Shown one piece after another: positions 48,682-60,450 of a stretch of 64,000 nt of DNA (the first letter of the stretch is position 1; every line of letters begins with the position of its first letter). A program made the translations under genes and the position numbers. The notes under the pieces are model-generated. The model saw nothing but the letters and a program-made list of their open reading frames with translations, searched no databases and was not told the origin of the DNA. The DNA is taken from NCBI RefSeq assembly GCF_000002425.4, contig NC_037269.1, forward strand, positions 14,915,309 through 14,979,308. The letters run 5' to 3'. Source of the stretch: Physcomitrium patens (taxonomy: Eukaryota > Streptophyta > Bryopsida > Funariales > Funariaceae).

Positions 48682-48878
48682 TATAAAGATAAATTTCACC
48701 TTTCAACTCAAATTACAAGATGGTTTCAATTAAAAAATTCTTATAATTGATGATATGAAGTGGAAGTAGCAAGAATAAGAAAATATAAATCATAATACAA
48801 AACAAGTGAAACAAGTGAAATCAAGTAATTATATACTATAAAACTAGTCATAGTCTGTATATTAGATTTTTATTTAGT

Positions 48879-48913
<35 letters not shown>

Positions 48914-49914
48914 GATAGATAAAAATTTTATCTTTTCAATGATACAAAATACATATAAATTTAAGTTACTATGATAATTAATAATAGGTTAAAATAGAAG
49001 ATAAATAATAAAAATATTAAATAAATAATTTTTATCTCAAAGATGATTTGCTCAAGAGATTAAGAGTTCGTGCCTCGCCAAGACATACAAGTAGTGTATA
49101 TGGTCAATGAAAGAGGCCACAAGGCCTTATTCTTATTCTCCTAACTACCTTCAAGGTGCTATAATCCATATGGGACTTGTGTACCTCTCTTCTTACAAGG
49201 ACTACACTAGCTTCTAATCCTCCTATTTTCTACTATTAAAACCAATATTTTTATATTTTTGACTTCATCATGGTATTTAAAAACATCCAATTAGCCTAAG
49301 AACCTTTGATGGCCTTCAAATCTTGCTCCATTTTTTCATAATGGCTACTAAGGTGGTAAAATTTATTTTTATTAAAGTCTTAAAAATTACTCTAAAAATT
49401 ACTAAAAAATTCTAAATAAATTTTAAATAATTTCTAAAAAAATTTATGATGTTTCTATAATACTAAGATAAATTTAAAGCTATATTATCTTCTTTTTTTG
49501 ATTTTTTATAATAATAAAATCAATTTAAATAAAATATAAATCTTATTTCTTATGGAACTAGCTTAAAAGATATGAAGTCTTTTCTCAAGCTTCTTCTAAC
49601 TATTAACTAAAATTTATAATTTTTTTTATAATCAATTCATATAGATATAAGATCAATATAAATATTAATCCTAATAAATAATCCTTGATATTTATTAATA
49701 AATAAAAATATTAAATTAATTAAGATAATTACCTCTAAGTCTTACTAAGACTCCATTTCTACAATCAACATTCTAATTTTCCATTTGTCTAAGGATTTTT
49801 ACACTACTCACCATATATTATGGTTTTAAAGACTTTAAATGCATCTTTTTGTCCTAAAATAATTAGTAAGTCAATTTGATTACTCATATATGATAACTAT
49901 TTGAGATGACTTAT
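48682..49914 (+). repeat. Repeat family F3, copy 2
   Basis: About 1.23 kb, from aaatttcacctttcaactc (48693) to tgattactcatatatgataacta (49878-49900). Blocks parallel copy 1. It carries A29 at 48883-48911 where copy 1 lacks it. It lies head-to-head with copy 3. Confidence 0.8.
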
Positions 49915-49917
49915 TGT

Positions 49918-50741
49918 GAGTCATCAAAAATAGCTTTAAATTGATATTAATTTTATAAAAATAACATAAGAATTTTTATAATTTATTTAAATTTTATTTA
50001 GAATTTTTTAGAAATTTTTAGAGCAATTTTTAAGACTTTGATAAAAATAAGTTTTAACACTTTGGTAGCCATTATGAAAAAATGGAGCAAGATTTGAAGG
50101 CCATGCAAGGTTCCTAAGATAATTTGATGTTTTTAACCACCATGATGAAGTCAAAAATACAAAAATATAAGTTTTACTAATAGAAAATAGGAGGATTAGC
50201 AACTAGTATAGTCCTTGTAAGAAGGAAGGTGCACAAGTTCCATATGGATTGTAGTACCTTGAAGGTAATTAGGAAGATAAGACTAAGGCCTCGTAGCCTC
50301 CTTTAGAGATCTATATACACTACTTGTGAGCCTTAGTGAGGCTCGAACTATTGATCGCTTAAGAAAATTATCCTTGATATAAAAATTATATATTTTTTTT
50401 TTTTATAATTTATCTTTTATTTATAAATTTTTATAACTTATTCAGAGTAATTTGGATTTATATTTCTCTTATACTATTGAAAAGATAATAAAATTAAATT
50501 TTTTAAAATAGATTTTTTTATTTTTTTAATTTTTATTGGATGAAAATTCAATGAACAGATTGTGACTAGTTTTATAGTGTAAAATTGCTTGATTGCATTT
50601 ATTTCACTTATTTTTGTGCTCTATTTCTTTTTTTCTTATTCTTTCTATATCTACTTTAAACTACTAATTAAAAAAAACTCTTAATTGAGACCATCTTATA
50701 ATTTGGATTGAGGGGTGAAATTTATCTTCACATTTTGATGC
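49918..50741 (-). repeat. Repeat family F3, copy 3 (partial, inverted)
   Basis: Reverse-complement orientation to copy 2. After a short terminal piece (cttattgtgagtcatc) about 370 bp of the consensus are missing, then it follows 63095-63900 closely (for example ctagttttatagtgtaaaattgcttgattg at 50562). It ends ggtgaaatttatcttcaca (50723-50741), which gives the CA end expected of an LTR. Confidence 0.8.
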
Positions 50742-50744
50742 ATT

Positions 50745-52674
50745 TGTGGTATCATATTACGTGGTGTTTGGCTTGAGAATGCACTAGGCTTTTGGTTGTA
50801 GAAGATAAAAGAAAAATTGTAACAACAAGTCCTAAAAATTCTAATAGATTCTTAAACAAATTACAATTAAAGATTAGAAAATATGATGAAATATCGATCA
50901 AATTCAATCAAACTTTCAAAAGAATTATGTAAGAAACACAAATTATTTCTAGAGATCCTTTAAAGAATCATAAAGAAATAATATAGAAATTCAAAAATAT
51001 ACTAAAATAAAAACCTTAATAATATATTAAAATAAAAATCTTAATTAAACTTTCGTCAAAATTTAATCAAATTTTAGTCAAATCCTAATCAAATCCTAAT
51101 CAAATCCTAATAAATCTTAAATAAACCTGAATCAAATCCTAATCAAATCCTAAAAAATCCTAAAAAATCCTAAACAAACCTTAACCAAATCCTAAATAAA
51201 TCCTAAATAAATTCTAAAAAAATCCTAAACAAATCTTAAACAAATCCTAAATAAATTCTAACCAAATCCTAAACAAATCCTAAACAAATCCTAAAAAAAT
51301 CCTAAAAATTCCTAATCAAATCCTAATCAAATCCTAATAAAAGCTTAAATAAAGTATAATCAAATCCTAAAAAATCCTAAACAAATCTTAATCAAATTCT
51401 AATTAAATCTTAATTAAATCCTAATAAATCCTAAATAAACCTTAACCAAATTCTAATAAAATTCTAAAAAATCCTAATAAAATCCTAAAAATATCCTAAA
51501 CAAATTCTAACCAAATCCTAAATAAATCCTAATCAAATCCTAAAAAAATCCTGAAAAAATTCTAACCAAATCCTAACCAAATCCTAACCAAATCCTAATC
51601 AAATCCTAACCAAATCCTAACCAAATGCTAATCAAATCTTAAAAAGACCTTAACCAAATCCTAAACAAACCCTAACCAAATCAATGGTTCATTAAAAATT
51701 AGCACACTTCTTAAAAATTATGTTGACAATATGCAAAAAAAAATTGAAGAAGATTGAACTCACCAAAAAGAAGATCAATCCTAATATTTGCTTGGATATT
51801 GGCCGGCCACTTTTTCCAACCTAAATGTTGAATTTCTAATGCCAATATCTCCTTATCAAACTATTCAATTGATTTTAAATTTCTTACATAAGTAGGAAAA
51901 TAATTCTATTACTCACATGCATAATTTTCATTCCAATCTAACCAATAGATTGCAAGAAATCTTAGAAATCTTCACTCAACCTAAAACTATACTTTCCGAG
52001 ATCCTGACCCACATGAACCTTAATAACCTTCGATCCAACTCTTTGATCAAGCTCAAGATCACAACATATATTGAACATATATAAATCCACAAACCTTCAA
52101 AATTTCACCAATAGATCTATTGCCAAACTTATGAAATTCTCCAAAAGGTATTTTTCTTTTTATTTCACAAATTCAGAGTCACCCAAAACAAATCTTCACT
52201 TAGCAAAGCTCTTACAAAGTCAATATAAATCCAAATCATCTCAAATCAATGTCTATCAACACTTTATCAAGTTTGCTTCCTAGTCATTTTCTTTGATTTG
52301 CCAAAGAACCCTAGAGTCATCATCAAGGCTTGATTTTGTGCCTCAAGGTCTGATTTCGACCCTAATTCATAACTAGCCTTCTCTAAGTATCAATATCTAG
52401 CTTTTTTAGGTAATTTTTATTAGAATTTACTCTTAACTTCCTCCTAAAGATGCTTATATTGTTTATTCTTCTAAACTACTTTGTTTTATCTTATTTATGG
52501 TCCTACAAAATAAGTAGAAGTGACTTTTCTAAAAAGGAAGCATTACTACTAAAACTTTTACTACCTTCCTATCTTTTATCTATATTTTTCTATTTTATCT
52601 TTTAACTTGGATTTTCTACAATAAGATCTATATTATCATCTTTTATCATATAGTCATGTTACAGCATGACAACA
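50745..52674 (+). repeat. Repeat family F2, copy 4 (longest, expanded minisatellite)
   Basis: Starts with a tract parallel to 37022 (cttttggttgtagaag at 50791). The minisatellite is expanded to about 630 bp. Then comes the shared block (aaatgttgaatttctaatgcc at 51822, tgatttgccaaagaac at 52294), and it ends ttacagcatgacaaca (52659-52674). No coding capacity. Confidence 0.75.
51059..51690. repeat. Degenerate CCTAAA-like minisatellite within F2
   Basis: Several dozen head-to-tail units of 8-12 bp, mostly 11 (caaatcctaac, caaatcctaaa). The complementary strand reads TTTAGGATTTG, related to but not the plant telomere unit TTTAGGG. Shorter versions lie in the other F2 copies (11380-11700, 34680-34930, 37300-37560). 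Confidence 0.85.
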
Positions 52675-52848
52675 GAGAGGTAGAACTTCTAATTGTGTGT
52701 ATGAATGTGAAGTGAGTTAATTATAATTGACCTTTTATGTGGACTTTTTGAGTGAACATTTCAAATCTATTTTCCAGAATTTTTAAGTCTTCTACCTTTC
52801 TTCATTATTATTGTGAATAAATCTCTATTAATTATATAGTCAAAAGAT

Positions 52849-52886
<38 letters not shown>

Positions 52887-53310
52887 TGGTTAGATAGAGA
52901 GTGATTTGCTCTCGGATTTTCATCAATCAATTTTTGTGTACTTGTTATTTCACTTTGAAACTTTGTAAGATCGTGCACCTTAATTTGAGCTTTCTAAAAA
53001 GCTTTTATATGTTCAAATTGGACTAAAAATGAAGTTTTAGTGAATTTTTATTAGAAAAGGATCTACTACCTTAGCAATTTTGTATATTCTATGTTTGAAA
53101 AGGCATATTTTCGTGCCTATTAATTGTTCTAAATTGAATTATTTTATAGTAAAAGTACTTGAAAGATAAGCTTCGAGTGGTGTAATTTTTTTTTGAAATT
53201 ACATCAATACTTAATTTTTGATAATTTTTGGAGAAAAGAAGAAGCTTAGAAGTTCTAAAGGTTCATCATCAAGAATAGAATTTGTCTTCAAGGATCTTCA
53301 CTATCCTTCC

Positions 53311-53475
53311 TTGTAATTTTTCTAGTTGAAGGCCTTTCTCTAGTAGTAGGAGGATTTAATCACTCCTTCCACCTCTTGTATTATTTCTTTTTATCTTTGT
53401 AAATTTCTAGTTGAGGGTTTTTTTTTAGTAGTAGGAAGATTTAATCACTCTCTCCACCCCTTGTATCTCTTCTAT
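53311..53475. repeat. 86-bp tandem duplication
   Basis: Copy starts at 53311 and 53397. Both contain tctagttgaagg/tctagttgaggg, tagtagtaggaggatttaatcactcc and a ccacctcttgta/ccaccccttgta end, with about 10% differences. Confidence 0.8.
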
Positions 53476-53857
53476 TCATAAGAAGTAGTATAGTAGGAAT
53501 TTAATAAGAATCTCAAGAAAATTCTTTATCAACAAGAAAAGAAAAGACCAACAAGTTTAAGTCATAAATCTAAGGTGAATATTCTTTTCAACAACTTTCA
53601 TTGAATTTTAATTTATTTTTCTAACATAGATTTTGTTTTGAGGAGAAGGAGCTCAAAAAAAAATAGAATTAATAGCTTACAAGTAAATAAGTCGTTGAAT
53701 CCTTATCAATTATTAGTTTTTAGAAATTTTAGTAAATTTCTTGAATACTAGGAGTCGAAGCTAAAAATTTGAAGATAGAATCTAAGAAGAAGATACTAAA
53801 AGAAGTAACCTTTTGAACCTTCTTATAGATATTTTTATATGGAATCAATAGAGTTCT

Positions 53858-54000
53858 AGAATTCTAGAACTCTTGAATATTTTTGGGTTGAAATAGAATT
53901 CTAGAACTCTTGAATATTTTTAGGTTGAAATAGAATTCTAAAACACTTGAATATTTTTGGATTGAAATAGAATTCTAGAATTCTTGAACTATTTCAACCC
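53858..54000. repeat. 37-bp tandem repeat, about 3.8 copies, with terminal hairpin
   Basis: Unit agaattctagaactcttgaa... starts at 53858, 53895, 53932 and 53969, an exact 37-bp period. Every unit contains an EcoRI-like gaattc palindrome and gggttgaaat. The last unit runs into ctatttcaaccc, the reverse complement of gggttgaaatag, so the end can fold on the repeat. Confidence 0.9.
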
Positions 54001-54799
54001 AAAAATAATTTTTTAAACCATTTAGTTTCAATTGGATAGAAAAAAATCACCTTAGAAATTCATAAATACATGTCAAATTTGCTAGAGATGCAACTAAGTC
54101 AGTTCTTCTTCAACATGGTGTAATTGTCTTATAAAGAGAAATTTTTGTCAAACATACAATTATTATTAATGATTGTACGTAGGTAATTTCTTAATAGTCT
54201 TATTGTAAAAAGGCAAGAAAAAGAAAGAACTTGTTCTTCTTGCCATCTTAGTATGCAATTCTTTTTTACAATTAAGATTTCTTAGCATCACTTCTATACA
54301 TGATAATTCCATGTAACAATTAAAGTCAGAAATAGTCTTGTTTGGGATGATATTCAAGCAATCATTCCTCCTTTAGTTTTTTTTGTTTTTTTTCCTTCCT
54401 TGTTAGAAAGTGCTTTAAGTGGATTGCAAGTAGATGAACTAAAAACTAAATTATTAAGGATTAATAGATGAAATTACGTCAAGTTTTTTGTTAGATTAAT
54501 AGTCATATAGATACATCATTTTATTAGATTTAGACAACTCAATCTATTAATAATCATAAAAATTTAAAATTAGCTATCAAGAAAAATAAATCAAAGACCA
54601 AAAAAAGAAAGATTTAAAATAAATAACTTACACTTCCAATATTAAAAGATGTTTTTATCTTAAATACAATTGAAGCAAATATAGATGACAAAATAAGAAG
54701 AAAAGGATTAGAATCCAATTCACTAACTTATTTTTAGAAGTAAATCAAAAGAGTGAAGGATCAATACCTCCTTTTCATCTAATAAAACTCAAAAGAGAG

Positions 54800-55700
54800 A
54801 CTAATTCCAATTCTACATCCATCAATCTCTTGGTTCAATTAAGGGATTTGTCAATTATAATTCCTAAGGATTTATAAGCAGCCCATATGCCTTACAACCT
54901 CGTTATATTTATAGGAACTAGAGATGATGACCCATTGGCACACATGGAGAGGTTCATGAAACTTCTCACAACATGTTTAATTTCCAACCTAGATTATTAC
55001 CTTGAGTGGTTTTCAAGCATCTTGAAGGATGAGGCTTAGAAATGGTATAGAAACCACCTTTTTTTTCTTCTTTCAAATCTTTAAAAATAAAAATAAGCTC
55101 ATGAAAGAATTTCTAAAAAAATTCAAATCAAAAATAGGAAAAAATAACACTTTCATAGTCCTTTCTTTTTTAAGATAAGAAAAAGAGAAAGAAATCACTA
55201 AATATATTTAATAATTTGAGTTGATAGTAATTTAGTTCATAAAAACTCTTTTTACGGATGATACATTCATCTTTTTTTTATTCAAGGATTTAATAGTAAA
55301 GGAAAAATTTGAGAGATTTTAAAGGATAGGCTAGATAATTTAGAAAAGGCCAAAAAAATTGCTTGTATAGTCAAAGATATCAACAAGTAGTAAGACTGAA
55401 TGTGGAGAAAAGAAGACCATAGAATCTCCAATTTCATCCCTATGCATGTTCAAAACATAGGAAATTTTTAAGAATATTTGTATGAGGCTGCAAGAATTCA
55501 ATTTCAACCTATAAATCACTATTCAGTACCCTTAAAAGTTAGACCACCCTCCATTCTTCTTAAATTGATATATCTAAAAGATATGAATAGATGGAAGGAA
55601 GACTTTAAAAATGAAGTTCTTTAAAGCCAACAAGGATTCCAAAATGAAGTTTCTTAATAATTAAAAATTATACAAGAATAGATAATTTTTTTTATTGAGA
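54800..55700 (+). pseudogene. Gag relic of gypsy element K
   Basis: Plus-strand reading gives MPYNLVIF, GTRDDDPLAHMERFMKLLTT, LDYYLEWFSSILKDEA and KWYRNHL, the classic plant gypsy capsid pattern (Y-G-xxDP…H…F…, then ...FP-SL-G-A-xWY...L). Stops and frameshifts interrupt it. The sequence is not similar to the chromovirus gags of copies A-E. Confidence 0.7.
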
Positions 55701-57086
55701 GTTAAAATCCAATTCAAGCTCCATCTCCCATAGAATCGGATAGGCACACTTTAGAGTTTTGGTGTACTAAATACAACCAATCAGAGCGTATTAGTCAATT
55801 TTTCTCAAATCAACAAAATTACCATCAAAATCAAAGAAGGCAGAAATTATATATCTCACCTCATAGAAACTAAGATATGGTGGATTTAAATTTTCAATTC
55901 CAACTTCAAAAAAAATACTATCCAAGGCTTTAAAAACCAGCAATAATAATGACAAGAAGTGCAATATCTTTGCAAGAAAAGCCATCTACCAAATAGTTGT
56001 TGAATAGAAAATAGAATAGTATATAAAAATTGTAAGAGAAACCATTCTATAGATATATACAAACAACTTGATAAGGTAATTTCCTTAAAATTTCTACAAA
56101 GAAATTTTCAACAACAAGCCCAGGATTATTTGAAGGAAATAAGAATTTAAAATTTAAATAATATCTTAAGACTTCATAATTTTTTTTATGATTATCATAA
56201 GAATTGTCAAACTCAACATCTTTCTTTTGATTTAAATATACAAAGAGGATTTATTCCATTAAGTGTTAGCCAACCTTAATATGGCTAATAAAATAAAAGA
56301 TAAATTCAAAAGATATAAGATATTTGAAAATATCAATCAAGGAACAAGATTCTCAATTCATTCAATACCAATTGTCATATTTTTATACATATTACATCTT
56401 TTATGAGAAAGTTCATAGTAAAGATAAAATATTTTTTAATATACTATTATTGGTAATTATAGCCAAATTTAGATATATTAGCTCTTTTTCTCTAACTTCA
56501 ATAGAAAGTCAAAATAATTCAAAAGATTCTCTTTATTTCTTTCATTTAAACAAAGCCACAAAAGAAGCAATGGATAATATGAAGAAATTAAGACAACTTC
56601 TCTATAATTTAAAATCCTCTACTATTCTAAAAACTAAGATAGTAAAGAAAAAAAATCCTTGTAGAAGAATTCTCTTCTACAAGAGAGTGAAAAGGTCCTA
56701 AGATCTGAGAACCACAATGTGATATTCTAATATCCTTAAAAAATGATGGTTACAAAAAGTCTTATGAATTATGAAAAGACTTGAAAAAAAACAAAGTAGA
56801 TATAATCATTGCTCAATTGTTGGAGATATCTCCAAAAATGAGAAAAAAATTGAAAACAAGCATGCCTATTTAATAACATCAAAGTTCTAAGAAAAAAATC
56901 CAAATCCATATAAATATAATTCAAGATGTATAAGAAGTCAAGACAATTGAACTAAAGGTTTCAATGGTTGATAAGATCATGTCTTACACAATCATATATG
57001 GAAGTAGTCAATTAAATATAATACTTATACAAATAATTGAAAAGTTGGGCCTTAATATAATTAGCCTTTCTTCTTAGGTAATTAAC

Positions 57087-57540
57087 ATGGCTAATCAAAG
57101 CCAAGACATTATTCTGGACCAAATTAATAGTTGTAGGATGATAACATGTGGTGAAGGATATTCCATCACTTTTCATATCATTCGTATGCATCTAAGTAAG
57201 AATTCTTATCTGCTACTATTACGTAGATCTTGGTTGAAGGCTATTGAAGCAAAAATTAATTGGGGTAGAAAAAAAGTCCCATATCATTTATGGCCCACCA
57301 AAAAATCTTACAAGGAACTTTATTCAACTCCAAGAATTTCTACTAGAAAGAATTTCTATCAGTTTTAATGATGATGAAATTCACATTCATCAACTTAAGG
57401 AAGAATTAAAGAAAAAAATAAGATTTGTTAATTTGAGAGAAAATAAGTGGACTCAATTCAAGATAGTCAAACCTATTGTACTAAGTTGTAGGAGCTTTGG
57501 ATTATATGATTCAAAGGATGATGGAGAATTCATTTAATGG
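57087..57540 (+). pseudogene. Protease-RT connector of gypsy element K
   Basis: Frames 57087-57368 and 57244-57537 carry SITFHIIRMHL, LLLLRRSWLKAIEAKINWG and a switch of frame into HIIYGPPKN. In related plant gypsy elements this is the conserved GRPWL...A-x-DW stretch closing the protease domain. At least one frameshift near 57260. Confidence 0.65.
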
Positions 57541-57723
57541 TTAGAAAAATATCCTACTTCAAATGTAGATAAAGTAATGACTTTTAATTTTATTAGAAGG
57601 TTTTACTACTTGGCAAAATAATGAAGTAGATGTCTACTTAGCAATGTTAGTGTATGACATAAAGATTGAAAACATCTTTAAAGTGAATTTTGATAATACT
57701 CAATATCAAGAATTAGAAGATAT

Positions 57724-57754
<31 letters not shown>

Positions 57755-57949
57755 CCTTAATCCTCCTCTACAATCTAAATAAACTTTTAATGGCCTTACG
57801 ACTGAAGTTGATATGACTATCTATCCAAAAATTCCAAATGATTGGTATGCAAGCTTTATAGAATCAGCTCATATACACAACCTTGACTACAAATTAATAG
57901 ATATGTTTTTGAAAAATAAAGATCCAAAACTCATTAAAGTGAGAAGTTA

Positions 57950-58570
57950 ATTGATACAGGATGAATTAATAAGTTACAAGTCATTAATTATAGATTATAG
58001 AGACATATTTGCTTAGTCTTATAAGGATCTTAAGAGCATAACTTTAGAAGTAGCTCAACATAGAATCTCTCTCCTTTCCAATTCAATTCCTGTGAGGCAA
58101 AAAGAAAGAAGAATAAATCCCAATCTTCAATTAATTATCAAAGTAAAATTTTAAAAATTCCTTCAAGCTAAGTTTATTAAACTTGTGGAGATTATAGATT
58201 GGATTTCACCTATGGTGTTAGTAAAAAAGAAGAATAAAAAAATCTAAGTGTGCATAGACTATAAAAAATATAATAAATACATTCAAAAAGATCATTTTTC
58301 TCTGCCATTTATTAATATCATTTTAGAAGTAGCAAGTCATAAAATTTATACATTTATAGATGGATATTTAGGATATAATCAAATATCCATAGTTTAAGAA
58401 GACCACTATAAAATTATTTTTATTATACCTTGGAGCATCTTTATTTATGTGGTCATGCCTTTTGAACTTTGCAATGATCTTACAGCATTTCAAAGAATAA
58501 TATTCTATACCTTCTCAGTTCTATTACATAAATCAATGATAATTTTTATTAATGATTTTAGCACCCAATC
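57950..58570 (+). pseudogene. Reverse transcriptase relic of gypsy element K
   Basis: Plus-strand blocks are QDELISYKSLIIDYRDIFA, LEVAQHRISLL, then KLVEIIDWISPMVLVKKKNK, VCIDYKKYNK, KDHFSLPFI, FIDGYLGYNQ, VMPFELCNDLTAFQR and FINDF at the catalytic box (family YxDDI). The RT fold order is complete, but stops and the altered catalytic box show it is inactive. Confidence 0.8.
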
Positions 58571-58849
58571 TTTAGGACAACACATCATGATTGTATAAAG
58601 ACTAGTTTTTAAAGGTATAAAAAAGTTAGAATAGCTTTGAACTCTAACATAATATTCCTAGCAATTAAAAAGAGAGTTCTATTATAATATATAGTGTCAA
58701 AAAAAGGTAAGAAATTGGATTCATAGAAAGTCAAAATAATTATAGAATTAAGTCCTCTTTCAATGATAAAGGAAGTACAAAGAACCTTCAAACACATTCG
58801 ATGATATAGAAAAGTTATACAAGACTATATTTTCTATACTTGTAACTTG

Positions 58850-60450
58850 ACTAATACAGAAAGAAATGAAATTTACTTAGAGAGAAAAATGTCAAGATGC
58901 ATTTGATACTCTAAAAGAAAAACTTAATACCTTTCTAATCTTAAGATCCTCCAATTGGTCATTATTCTTCTATGTACTTTATAACACTTTGTTGGTGGCA
59001 ATAAAAAGTACTTTTTTTCAAGTAACTAGAAAAAAAAAAAAAAAATATTCCTTAGCCTTTGTAAGTAGGGAATTGAATCTTGCAGAAAGAAATTACATTA
59101 CCATAGAATTAGAATGCTATACTGTGGTTTTTTCCATCAAATAGTTTAGACACTATCTTCTCTTAAACTCAATAGTATTTTTTGTAAACTACATGGCAAT
59201 CAAATACCTTATTAATAAGACAAATTTGAATGGTAGACTTGTAAGGTAGGTGCTTCTATCATAAGAATTCAATAATACAATAGAATACAAGCCTCAAAAA
59301 ATATACACGTAAGTAGATCATTTATTCAGATTATTAAAACAAATTGATGAAGCCTCAATTAACAACACTTTGATAGATAAAAGCTTATTTGTTGTTTCCA
59401 CCACTCCTACTTGGTATGAATTAATTATTGAGTTTCTGACAATTCAGACCTTTTTTTCTCATCTTTCTAAAATAGAACATAAAAAAATAAGAATCAGTAG
59501 TAGATACTTTTTAATAATTAAGAGTAAAACATATAGATATAGAGTAGACGAGATGTTAAAGAAGTGTATGATAGACAAAGAAATTCCTACTATTCTATCG
59601 GCATGTCATGATAGTATATGCAAAAGATATTTTTTAGAAACTTTAATTAGCCAAAAAAATCTTAAAATTAGCTATTATTGGTCCATATTATTTTAAGATG
59701 TCTATAGACATACAAAAACATGTGATGCATGTCAATAATATGTTAGGAATAACTTAAGAATGAATCTTCCTCTCCATATGTCTTTATCTTTAATCTCCTC
59801 TGAGAAATAGAGAATTGATTATATTGGAGAGGTTCATCCCAAGTCCACTAATGGTATAAAATACATAAAGATAGTCACCAAATATTTGACTAAAAGAGCT
59901 AAGAAAAAGACAATTAAAGCCAACGATGCCAAATAAGCTGCCAAATTCTTCAATGAGCACATTATCACTAGATTTAGATGTCCAAAAAACTTGATTAGTG
60001 ATAAAAAAAATATTTTTTGAATGAAGTGATAGAAGACTTAACCTCAAAAATTAATATTGATCTTAGAAAGACTAATCCTTATCACCCTCAAATCAACAAC
60101 CATACAAAATGGATCAATCAAACTTTAGTTAATATACTCAAAAAAATAGTAACATCTAAACAAAATTAGAGTACAAAAATTCATGCGACCTTGTGGATTT
60201 ACAGGATGACGTTCAAAGTAACCACCCAAGAAACTCCATTTTTTTTAGTTTATAGTATAAAAGTTATTTTATTAATCGAATTTGAAATTCCTTCTCTTTA
60301 TATTGCCTTGACAGAAAGATTGTTAACTAAATAATCTTTAATTTATAGTCTCAAACAGTTAGAAAATCTTGATGATGCCAAAAGATAAAGCACTATCATA
60401 ATAAGAGTCCACTTTGAATAGATACAAGGTCCCTCTTTGCATTCAAGTTA
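58850..60450 (+). pseudogene. RNase H and integrase relic of gypsy element K
   Basis: RNase H: CQDAFDTLKEKL (58895), YSLAFVSRELNLAERNYI, IKYLINK. Integrase zinc finger: CMIDKEIPTILSACHDSIC (59566) and CDACQQYVRN (59729), the HHCC pattern. Core: IDYIGEVHPKSTNGIKYI (59815), ISDKK, NPYHPQINNHTKWIN and, at the C-terminus, TTQETPFFLVYSIKVILLIE. The order and the last block are typical of non-chromodomain plant Ty3/gypsy elements. No chromodomain was found after it. Reading frames are broken many times. Confidence 0.8.

Larger units (their letters stand above)
52675..54700. other. Region between F2 copy 4 and gypsy element K
   Basis: Non-coding. It contains A31 at 52853-52883, the 86-bp duplication at 53311 and the 37-bp tandem repeat at 53858. 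It may include the LTR and leader of element K, but I could not find a matching right-hand LTR. Confidence 0.5.
54700..60450 (+). mobile_element. Ty3/gypsy element K, decayed, LTRs not identified
   Basis: Contains gag, protease, RT, RNase H and integrase relics in plus-strand order over about 5.7 kb, including A24 at 57728-57751 in the protease-RT linker. It belongs to a lineage different from copies A-E, judging by gag, the GRSWLKA-type block and the lack of a chromodomain. Confidence 0.75.

Noticed and set aside
50008-50202. Minus-strand frame shared with 63171-63353 as a possible small conserved protein
   Set aside because: Both lie at the same place in F3 copies, so the likeness reflects DNA homology; the composition and the absence from copies 1 and 2 do not support coding.
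51059-51690. True internal telomere or chromosome end
   Set aside because: Units are degenerate, 8-12 bp, mostly lack the third C of CCCTAAA, and occur inside a dispersed repeat.
53858-54000. CRISPR-like array
   Set aside because: Units are contiguous with no unique spacers; it is a simple tandem repeat in a plant genome.
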